DNA of 64,000 bases from Euonymus europaeus (lineage: Eukaryota; Streptophyta; Magnoliopsida; Celastrales; Celastraceae): positions 9,012,501 through 9,076,500 of the forward strand of contig OY756967.1 of NCBI GenBank assembly GCA_963580455.1, in the 5' to 3' direction. The position numbers and the translations under genes are program-made. This document shows, piece after piece, positions 1 to 9,700 of this stretch; position 1 is the stretch's first letter; each line of letters opens with the position of its first letter. The notes below the pieces were generated by a model that ran no database searches, was not told the DNA's origin, and worked only from the letters and a program-made list of their open reading frames with translations.

Positions 1-1232
1 TTCTTTCTAAAAGATGAACTTTTATTTCAAATTGGACGAAACCTTCAAAACATCCTTCATGGAGAGAGTTAAGCATTTTCAAACCCTCGAAATTCATCAT
101 TGCACACTTCTTATTGTTATTTTATGTCTAGTTTTTAAGACAATAGGCTTCCAAGATTGTTTTAGTGCCAAAAGATGAACATTGATTCTAAATTGGTCAA
201 AACATTTGAAAGATTCTCCATGGAAAGAGTTGAGCATTTCCGAACGCTCGAGGTTCATAATTCCACACGTATTATTGTTGTTTTATGTCTAATTTTATGA
301 GAATAGGCTCCTTAAATTGTTTCGTTTCAAAAGACGAACTTTCATTCCAAATTAGAGAAAACTTTTAAAGGATCCTCCATGGAGAGAATTGAGCATTTCG
401 GAACCCTCAAAGTTGATCTTTGCACACATTTTATTATTATTTTTATGTCTAATTTTAAGAGAATAGGCTCCTTAGATTGTTTCATTGCCAAAAGACTAAC
501 TTTCCATCCAGATTCGATAAAACCCTCAAAAGATCCTCGAAGGCGAGAGTTGAGCATTAACGAACCCGCAAGGTTCATTATTGCACACTTTTTATTGTTA
601 TTCTATGTCTAATTTTACGAGAATAGGCTCGTTATATTGTTTCTTTGAAAAAGACGAACCTTCATTCCAAATTAGAGATAACCTTTTAACGAACCTTCAT
701 GGAGAGAGTTGAGCTATTTCGAACCGTCAAAGTTGATCGTTATACACTTTTTATTGTTATTTTATTTCTAATTTTAAGAGTATAGGCTCCTTAGATTGTT
801 TTTTTGCCAAGAGATGAACTTTTATTCCTATTTGGGAGAAACCTTTAAAACATCCTTCATGGAGAGAGTTGAGCAATTCCAAACCCTCGAAGTTCGTCAT
901 TGCACGCCTTTTATCGTTATTTTATGTCTAATTTTAAGAGAATAGGCTTCCTAGATTGTTTTGGTGCCAAAACATGAGCTTTCATTTCAAATTGGTCAAA
1001 ACCTTTAAAATATCCTCCGTAAAGACAGTTGAGCATTTTCGAACCCTCGAAGTTCGTCATTCTACACTTTTTATTGTTATTTTAAGTCCAATTTTACGAG
1101 AATACGCTCCTTAATTTGTTTCGTTGCAAAGGACGAACTTTCATTCCAAATTAGGGAAAACCTTTTAAAGAACCTTCATGGAGAGAGTTGATTTATTTCG
1201 AACGGTCAAAGTTGATCGTTATACACTTTTTA
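1..1232 (+). repeat. 160-bp satellite array, block 1
   Basis: About 7.7 tandem monomers of about 160 bp; a phase marker (TTTATGTCTAATTTT and close variants) recurs near 128, 288, 448, 608, 768 and 928. In order the monomers are M1 (truncated by the window edge), M2, M3, M4, M5, M6, M7 and M11, so types M8-M10 are skipped here (an 8-monomer variant). The block stops inside M11 where an LTR is inserted; the same monomer resumes at 3495. Short open frames in the block (for example 379-612) are fortuitous: 160 is not a multiple of 3, so no frame survives beyond about two monomers. Confidence 0.95.
1228..1232 (+). repeat. Target-site duplication TTTTA (left)
   Basis: TTTTA directly precedes the LTR and is repeated directly after it at 3495-3499. 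Removing the LTR and one copy restores a normal satellite junction (CACT-TTTTA-TTGTT), so the insertion site is exact. Confidence 0.93.
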
Positions 1233-2240
1233 TGTGACGCCCCGGTCCGGGCACGCCACGGTTGCCCTCCGGCACCGTCCTAGGCCGCTAGTGCGATCAT
1301 CCGGCGGACCGGAAATCCGCCGGCGTCTCCCCGTATGTCGGAGAGTCCCCGCCTACATCAGAAACACGCAGCAGAATATAAATCATCAAACCATCACACT
1401 AGCAACCTAGCCAGGCCTCAGGCCTTAATCACATGCAATCCTGATCCTAGGGGCCTCAGGCCATCCACTACCAGCATGCACAAACTGATAGTATAAACAC
1501 ATCATCAAATTCACAATATCATATAACCAAATAAATCAACTCAGCATACATCATGCATACACCCTCTGGTGCCAAATGGTTATAAGATTATCATGAATAA
1601 ACATCAACACATCATATACAAAATACGTGCTTAGAGTATCTCTCTAGCACCTACATCCTACCCAGGGCCATCCATGTCACATCCCGCTCTCACTGATCCG
1701 CTCCACTAGTACCTGTACCTATACCAGTATCACCTGTGGGAAGGAATGAAAGTAGGGTATGAGTAACATGAGTATAAGGCCGAATCGAAAACAATAGGCT
1801 ATGCAACAATATGAAACCTATCACATGCACATAAACTCAACAATCACATAGAACATCAACCCGGGCAGTCCCTTCAATGAGCAACCTCATCGATAACAAG
1901 GCTCGTTCCATGTAATATCGAACGTGAGCAAGCTCACCAAATCAACTCATCAATATCATGGTCGCTAACCATGACTATTGAACAGGAGCAAGCTCCCCAA
2001 CATCAACGCTCTTGGATTACCCAGTTGCGTGACTCTATCACGCCCGCACCATTCCAGGCAAGGTCCCTCATGAACCATACCTCAAGTGCATTTTCCTACT
2101 TGAAGTTCACATGACTCAGTGGTAACTCTCATCACCTCGTCATCCCTCCAAGTAGCTTTCAAGAATCCTAAGGAGTCTCGAGTCCATACCCGGTCCCCCA
2201 TGCAACTCTAATGTATTAATTTCATGACATGCCGAAAGGA

Positions 2241-2275
2241 TATATATATGTATATGAACAACCTACATATATATA
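2241..2275. repeat. AT-rich inverted repeat in solo LTR
   Basis: TATATATATGTA (2241-2252) and TACATATATATA (2264-2275) form a perfect 12-bp stem with an 11-nt loop. A weaker form of the same structure is in the second LTR near 28826-28860. Confidence 0.75.
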
Positions 2276-3031
2276 CATAACTATCATGATGCATGAACGG
2301 AAGTCACATCGTGCCCATAGATGATGGAGCACACACAATTGGGTCATGCAACATCAAGAATTTACAATAATCCACAAGAAGGCTTCGTTTCCCCTTAGAA
2401 GCAATTAAGGCGGAAACACAAATAAAATGACCAATGAAGAATTGAAACGCTCTTAAATATCGAAAACGAACGATAGAAAGAATGGTTGGAAAACCCCTAC
2501 CTCGTGTCGAGCAATTTACCAAAAATCTCCAATTTCCGTTCCTAGGGTTTCGATTTGCCTAAACCTACAATGTGGCGAAACCGAACCCTTACGCGCATCA
2601 ATATATCGACCACAACTCATATAAACATCAATTAGATCAATACATTCGAATTTACTCACCTTGTCTCTCTAGAAATTTCTCCAAAATCCTTCGAATTCAA
2701 CCCAAGCTCAACTCTACTCCAAATCACAAACCAATCTAAATATACATCCAAAATCAGCCTAGGATTAACATATCTAAACCATAGGAATCAACCCTAAACG
2801 AAACTAACAAGATCTACTCAAAACCCTAGAAAAGGAAAAATGAAGAAACTTACCTCCAAGGCTTGAATCTTCCTTGAATCCTTTCCAAATCTCCAAAACC
2901 AAGCTCAAATCTCCAAAAATCACCTCAAATGATCTTCTCTCTCTAGAATCGTCTCTCACTCTCTCTCTAGGACTGAAACGGAACAAGAAAAATGTATAAG
3001 GCTCTCGCTGGAAGCTATTTGGAACACTCGG

Positions 3032-3430
3032 GTTACGCCTAGGCGCTACCCTGGGCGCCTAGGCGCCCTGGCCTTAAGAAAATTTTCTTCAGGCGCTGCA
3101 CTGGGAAGAATCCTGGGCGTGCAGGATTTTCCCGCCCAGGCGGAGCGCGCCTTGGCGGTCGCCTAGGCGCCCCTGCGCCTACTCCACATTCGTCCACCCG
3201 CTGGACTGAGCGCTGCGCATAGGCGCGCTGGGCTGCGCCCAGTCCAATGCCTCCTCGTCTGGACCTCGACCATGCACGCTCTCCCGCTGGATTAGGCGCC
3301 CATGGGCGCACCGTTGCTCAAGCCTAGGCGTGCTTCTCGGGCGCCTAGGCGCTCCAGCTTCTCATGTGTTCTTCTCGCCAGCGCCCTCACTAGACTAGGC
3401 GCAGCGCCTAGGCGCCGCCTGGTGCGCCTA
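3032..3430. repeat. GC-rich tract with CCTAGGCGC repeats (copy 1)
   Basis: About 400 bp of strongly GC- and CpG-rich sequence inside an otherwise AT-rich window. The motif GCCTAGGCGC or close forms (TAGGCGC, CTAGGCGTGC) recurs at irregular spacing near 3042, 3057, 3170, 3323, 3341 and 3395-3412. The extended form GCGCCTAGGCGC is self-complementary. The long minus-strand open frame here (3039-3311) is Arg/Pro/Gly-rich because of composition and has no recognisable domain. Confidence 0.8.
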
Positions 3431-3494
3431 GTCCAGTGTTTCTCCTTTGTATAAACTCAAAAATTCCCAAAGATTTTTGGGTCAGGATTTCACA

Positions 3495-3499
3495 TTTTA
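3495..3499 (+). repeat. Target-site duplication TTTTA (right)
   Basis: Right copy of the duplication flanking solo LTR copy 1; satellite resumes here in the phase broken at 1232. Confidence 0.93.
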
Positions 3500-3512
3500 T
3501 TGTTATTTAATG

Positions 3513-5266
3513 TCTATTTTAAGAGAATAGGCTCCTTAGATTGTTTTCTTTCTAAAAGATGAACTTTTATTCGAAATTGGACGAAACCTTTAAAACATCC
3601 TTGATGGAGAGAGTTGAGACTTTCGAACCCTCGAAGTTCATAATTGCACACTTTTTATTGTTATTTTATGTTTAATTTTAAGGCAATAGGCTTCCTAGAT
3701 TTTTTGAGTGCCAAAAGATGAACTTTGATTCTAAATTAGTCAAAACATTTGAAAGATCCTCCATGGAAATAGTTGAGCATTTCCGAACCCTCGGGGTTCA
3801 TAATTCGACACTTATTATTGTTATTTTATGTCTAATCTTACGAGAATAGGCTCCTTAAATTGTTTCATTTCAAAAGACGAACTTTCATTCCAAATTAGAG
3901 AAAACTTTTAAAGGATCCTCCATGGAGAGAGTAGAGCATTTCCGAACCCTCAAAGTGTATCTTTGCACACGTTTTATTATTTTTTTTATGTCTAATTTTA
4001 AGAGAATAGTTTCCTTAGATTGTATCATTGCCAAAAGATTAACTTTCAATCCAGATTGGATAAAACCTTTAAAAGATCCTCGAAGATGAGAGTTGACCAT
4101 TAACGAACCCGCAAGGTTCATTATTGCACACTTTTTATTGTTATTTTATGTCTAATTTTACGAGAATAGGCTCCTTATATTATTTCGTTGCAAAAGACGA
4201 ACATTCATTCCAAATTAGAGAAAACCTTTTAAAGAACCTTCATGGAGAGAGTTGAGCTATTTCGAACCGTCAAAGTTGATCGGTATACACTTTTTATTGT
4301 TATTTTATGTCTCATTTTAAGAGAATAGGCTCCTTAGACTGTTTTTTTGCCAAGAGATGAACTTTTATTCCTAATTGGGAGAAACCTTTAAAACATCCTT
4401 CATGGAGAGAGTTGAGCAATTCCAAACCCTCGAAGTTCATCATTGCACGCCTTTTATTGTTATTTTACGTCTAATTTTAAGAGAATAGCCTTCCTAGATT
4501 GTTTTTGTGCCAAAACATGAGCATTCATTCCAAATTGGTCAAAACCTTTAAAAGAACCTCCATAAAGACAGTTGAGCATTTTTGAACCCTCGAAGTTCGT
4601 CATTCCACACTTTTTATTGTTATATTAAGTCTAATTTTACGAGAATACGCTCTTAAATTATTCCGTTGCAAAAGATGAATTTTATTTCAAAATTACAGAA
4701 AAACTTTAACAGAACCTTCAAGGAGAGAGTTGAGCTATTTCGAACGGTCAAAGTTGACCAGTATACACTTTTTATTGTTATTTTATGTCTAATTTTAAAA
4801 GAATAGGCTACGTAGATTGTTTTCTTGCCAAAAGATGAACTTTTATTCCAAATTGGATGAAACTTTTAAAACATCCTTCATGGAGAGAGTTGATAAATTC
4901 CGAACCCTCGATGTTCATCATTGCACACATTTTATTGTTATTTTGTGTCTAATTTTAAGAGAATAGGCTTCCTAGATTGTTTTGGTGGCAAAAGATGAGC
5001 TTTCATTCCAAATTGGTAAAAACCTTTAAAAGATCCTCTATAAAGGGAGTTGAGCATTTTCGAACCCTCGAAGTTCGTCATTGCACACTTTTTATTGTTA
5101 TTTTATGTCCAATTTTACGAGAATACGCTTCCTAATTTGTTTCATTGCAAGGGACGAACATTCATTCCAAATTAGAGAGAACCTTTTAAAAAACCTTCAT
5201 GGAGAGAGTTGAACAATTTCGAACGGTCAAAGTTGATCGGTATAGACTTTTTATTGTTATTTTATG
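3513..5266 (+). repeat. Complete 11-monomer higher-order repeat (reference copy)
   Basis: Monomer starts: M1 3513, M2 3671, M3 3831, M4 3991, M5 4151, M6 4310, M7 4470, M8 4630, M9 4788, M10 4948, M11 5108; the next M1 is at 5267, giving 1754 bp. Diagnostic words: M1 TTTTCTTTCTAAAAG; M2 TTTTAGTGCCAAAAG with CACTTATTATTG; M3 TTTCGTTTCAAAAGAC with CACACGTTTTATT; M4 AATCCAGATTGGATAAAAC with AACGAACCCGC; M5 TTATATTGTTTCGTTGC; M6 TTTTTTGCCAAGAGATG; M7 GGTGCCAAAACATGAG with TTGTTATATTAAG; M8 CGCTCTTAAATTATTCC; M9 GGCTACGTAGATTG; M10 TTTTGGTGGCAAAAG; M11 TTGCAAAGGACGAACATTC. The same succession recurs later, for example from 51305 to 53061 and from 54657 to 56410. Confidence 0.92.
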
Positions 5267-6546
5267 ACTAATTTTAGGAGAATAGGCTCCTTAGATTGTT
5301 TTCTTTCTAAAAGATGAATTTTTATTTCAAATTGGACGAAACCTTCAAAACATCCTTCATGGAGAGAGTTGAGCATTTTCGAAATCTCGAAGTTCATTAT
5401 TGCACACTTTTTATTGTTATTTTATGTCTAATTTTAAGACAATAGGCTTCCTAGATTGTTTTAGTGCCAAAAGATGAACTTTGATTCTAAATTGGTCAAA
5501 ACATTTGAAAGATCCTCCATGGAAAGAGTTGAGCATTTCCGAACCCTCGAGGTTCATAATTCCACACTTATTATTGTTATTTTTTGTCTAATTTTACGAG
5601 AATAGGCTCCTTAAATTGTTTCGTTTCAAAAGACGAACTTTCATTCCAAATTAGAGAAAACTTTTAAAAGATCCTCCAGGAGAGAGTTGAGCATATCCGA
5701 ACCCTCAAAGTTTATCTCTGCACACGTTTTATTATTTTTTTTATGTCTAATTTTAAGAGAATAGGCTCCGTAGATTGTTTCATTGCCAAAAGATTAACTT
5801 TCAATCCAGATTGGATAAAACCTTTAAAAGATCCTCGAAGGAGAGAGTTGAGCATTAACGAACCTGCAAGGTTCATTATTGCACACTTTTTATTGTTATT
5901 TTATGTCTGATTTTACGAGAATAGGCTCCTTATATTGTTTCGTTGCAAAAGACGAACTTTCATTCCAAATTAGAGAAAACCTTTTAAAGAACCTTCATGG
6001 AGAGAATTGAGCTATTTCGAACCGTCAAAGTTGATCGGTATACACTTTTTATTGTTATTTTATGTCTCATTTTAAGAGAATAGGCTCCTTAGACTGTTTT
6101 TTTGCCAAGAGATGAACTTTTATTCCTAATTGGGAGAAACCTTTAAAACATCCTTCAAGGAGAGAGTTGAGCAATTCCAAACTCTCGAAGTCCATCATTG
6201 CACGCCTTTTAATGTTATTTTATGTCTAATTTTAAGAGAATAGGCTTCCTAGATTGTTTTTGTGCCAAAACATGAGCTTTAATTCCAAATTGGTCAAAAC
6301 CTTTAAAAGATCCTCCATAAAGACAGTTGAGCATTTTCGAACCCTCGAAGTTCGTCATTCCACACTTTTTATTGTTATATTAAGTCTAATTTTACGAGAA
6401 TACACTCTTAAATTATTCCGTTTCAAAAGATGAATTTTCTTTCAAAATTAGAGAAAGCCTTCAACAGAACCTTCAAGGAAAGGGTTGAGCTATTTCGAAC
6501 GGTCAAAGTTGATCAGTATACACTTTTTATTGCTATTTTATGTCTA

Positions 6547-6770
6547 ATTTTAAAAGAATAGGCTACGTAGATTGTTTTCTTGCACACTTTTTTTTGTTAT
6601 TTTAAGAATAATTTTACGAGAATACACTCCTTAAATTGTTTCGTTCCAAAAGATGAACTTTCATTTCAAATAAGAGAAAACCATTTAAAGAACCTCGAAG
6701 GAGAGAGTTGAGCATTAACGAACCCGCGAGGTTCATTATTGCAAACTTTTTATTGTTATTTTATGTCTAA
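6547..6770 (+). repeat. Truncated and chimeric monomers at a deletion junction
   Basis: An M9 start (GGCTACGTAGATTG) is cut after about 40 bp at TTTTCTTGC and joins the end of another monomer (ACACTTTTTTTTG). Next comes an M11-like variant whose second half switches to M4 (CCTCGAAGGAGAGAG then AACGAACCCGC). This breaks the second 11-mer cycle and is the clearest single scar of unequal exchange in the left array. Confidence 0.75.
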
Positions 6771-9700
6771 TTTTACGAGAATAGGCTCCTTATATTGTTT
6801 CGTTGCAAAAGATGAACTTTCATTCAAAATTAGAGAAAACCTTTTAACGAACCTTCATGGAGAGAGTTGATCTATTTCGAACCGTCAAAGTTGATCGGTA
6901 TACACTTTTTATTGTTATTTTATTTCTATGTTTAAGAGAATAGGCTCCTTAGATTGTTTTTTTGCCAAGAGATGAACTTTTATTCCTAATTGGGAGAAAC
7001 CTTTAAAACATCCTTCATGGAGAGAGTTGAGCAATTCCAAACCCTCAAAGTTCATCATTGCACACCTTTTATTGTTATTTTATGTCTAATTTTAGGAGAA
7101 TGGGCTTCCTAGATTGTTTTGGTGCCAAAAGATGTGCTTTCATTCCAAATTGGTCAAAAGCTTTAAAAGATTCTCCATAAAGGGAGTTGAGCATTTTCGA
7201 AAACTCGAAGTTCGTCATTGGACACTTTTTTTTGTTATTTTAAGAATAATATTACGAGAATACGCTCCTTAAATTGTTTCATTCTAAAAGATGAACTTTC
7301 ATTTCAAATAAGAGAAAACCATTTAAAGAACCTTCATGGAGAGAGTTGAGCTATTTCGAACGGTCAAAGTTGATCGGTATACACCTTTTATTGTTTTTTA
7401 TGTCTAATTTTAAGAGAATAGGCTCCTTAGATTATTTTCTTGCCGAAAGATGAACTTTTATTCCAAATTGGACGAAACCTTCAAAACATCCTTCATGGAG
7501 AGAGTTGAGCATTTTTGAACCCTCGAAGTTCATCATTGCACACTTTTTATTGTTATTTTATGTCTAATTTTAAGACAATAGACTTCCTAGATTGTTTTAG
7601 TGCCAAAAGATGAACTTTGATTCTAAATTGGTCAAAACATTTGAAATATCGTCCATGGAAAGAGTTGTGCATTTCCGAACCCTCGAGGTTCATAATTCCA
7701 CACTTATTATTGTTATTTTATGTCTAATTTTATGAGAATAGGCCCCTTAAATTGTTTCGTTGCAAAAGACGAACATTTATTCCAAATTAGAGAAAACCTT
7801 TTAAAGAACTTTCATGGAGAGAGTTGAGCTATTTTGAACTGTTAAAGTTGATTGGTATACACTTTTTATTGTTATTTTATGTATAATTTTAAGAGAATAG
7901 GCTCCTTAGTTTGTTTTTTTGCCAAGAGATGAACTTTTATTCCTAATTGGGAGAAAACTTTAAAACATCCTTCATGGAGAGAGTTGAGCAATTCCAAACC
8001 CTCGAAGTTCATCATTGCACATCTTTTATTGTTATTTTATGTCTAATTTTAAGAGAATAGCCTTCCTAGATTGTTTTGGTGCCAAAACGTGAGCTTTCAT
8101 TCCAAATTGGTCAAAACCTTTAAAATATCCTCCATTAAGACAGTTGAGCATTTTCGAACCCTCGAAGTTCGTCATTCCACACTTTTTCTTGTTAATTTAA
8201 GTCCAATTTTACGAGAATACGCTCTTTAATTTTTTTCGTTGCTAAGGACGAACTTTCATTCCAAATTAGAGAAAACCTTTTAAAGAACCTTCATGGAGAG
8301 AGTTGAGCATTTCCGAATCCCCAAAGGTTATCTTTGCACACGTTTTATTATTTTTTTTATGTCAAATTTTAAGAGAACAGGCTCCTTAGATTGTTTCATT
8401 GCCAAAAGATTAACTTTCAATCCAGATTGGATAAAACCTTTAAAAGATCCTCGAAGAAGAGAGTTGAGCATTAACGAACCCGCGAGGTTCCTTATTGCAC
8501 ACTTTTTATTGTTATTTTATGTCTAATTTTACGAGAATAGTCTCCTTATATTGTTTCGTTTCAAAAGAGGAACTTTCATTCCAAATTAGAGAAAACCTTT
8601 TAAAAAACCTTCATGGAGAGAGTTGAACTATTTCGAACGGTCAAAGTTGATCGGTATACACTTTTTATTGTTATTTTATGTCTAATTTTAAGAGAATAGG
8701 TACTTAGATTGTTTTCTTTCTAAAAGATGAACTTTTATTTCAAATTGGACGAAACCTTCAAAACATCCTTCATGGAGAGAGTTGAGCATTTTTGAACCCT
8801 CGAAGTTCATCATTGCACACTTTTTATTGTTATTTTATGTCTAATTTTAAGACAATAGGCTTCCTAGATTGTTTTAGTGCCAAAAGATGAACTTTGATTC
8901 TAAATTGGTCAAAACATTTGAAATATCCTCCATGGAAAGAGTTGTGCATTTCCGAACCCTCGAGGTTCATAATTCCACACTTATTATTGTTATTTTATGT
9001 CTAATTTTACGAGAATAGGCTCCCTAAATTGTTTCGTTTCAAAAGACGAACTTTCATTCCAAATTAGAGAAAACTTTTAAAGGATCCTCCATGGAGAGAT
9101 TTGAGCATTTCCGAACCCTTAAAGTTTATCTTTGCACACGTTTTATTATTTTTTTTATGTCTAATTTTAAGAGAATAGGCTCTGTAGATTGTTTCATTGC
9201 CAAAAGATTAGCTTTCAATCCAGATTGGATAAAACCTTTAAAAGATCCTCGAAGGAGAGAGTTGAGCATTAATGAACCCGCGAGGTTCATTATTGCACAT
9301 TTTTTATTGTTATTTTATGTCTAATTTTACGAGAATAGGCTCCTTATATTGTTTCGTTGCAAAAGGCGAACTTTCATTCCAAATTAGAGAAAACCTTTTA
9401 AAGAACCTTCATGGAGATAGTTGAGCTATTTCGAACCGTCAAAGTTGATCGGTATACACTTTTTATTATTATTTTATGTCTCATTTTAAGAGAATAGGCT
9501 CCTTAGACTGTTTTTTTGCCAAGAGATGAACTTTTATTCCTAATTCGGAGAAACCTTTAAAACATCCTTCGTGGAGAGAGTTGAGCATTTCCAAACCCTC
9601 GAAGTTCATCATAGCACGCCTTTTATTGTTATTTTATGTCTAATTTTGAGAGAATAGGCTTCCTAGATTGTTTTGGTGCCAAAACATGAGCTTTCATTCC

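Larger units (their letters stand above)
1233..3494 (-). mobile_element. Solo LTR, Ty3/gypsy-like, copy 1 (2262 bp)
   Basis: Begins TGTGACGCC and ends TTTCACA, so it has TG...CA termini, and it is flanked by perfect 5-bp duplications. A second copy of the same family lies at 27794-30054 with its own duplication. There is no internal region, primer-binding site or coding domain, which fits a solo LTR left by LTR-LTR recombination. Orientation is inferred as minus because on that strand it starts TGTGAAA and ends GGCGTCACA, as I recall for Tekay/Del-type LTRs; this lineage is tentative. Copy 1 lacks about 23 bp present in copy 2 near 28315-28340, between short AGTAG repeats. Small open frames inside (2304-2522, 2804-2986, 3039-3311, minus strand) are not genes. 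Confidence 0.88.

Noticed and set aside
379..612. Recurrent 61-96 aa open frames through all satellite blocks (for example 8293-8526, 9091-9324, 39456-39746, 47592-47882, 56777-57049) with the shared core FIAKRLTFNPDWIKPLKDP
   Set aside because: They are the M3-M4 monomers translated; similarity comes from the tandem repeat. The 160-bp period shifts frame each monomer, so frames end after one or two units. No start context, domain or codon signature supports a gene.
3039..3311. Arg/Gly/Pro-rich open frames in the GC-rich LTR tract (also 29572-29838, 29845-30030)
   Set aside because: Produced by high GC and repeated CCTAGGCGC words, open on both strands at once, and not conserved as frames between the two LTR copies.
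4151..4309. CENP-B box in class C monomers
   Set aside because: TTTCGTTGCAAAAGACG shares the TTCGTTG start with the mammalian box but lacks the CGGG half; no CENP-B partner is established in plants.
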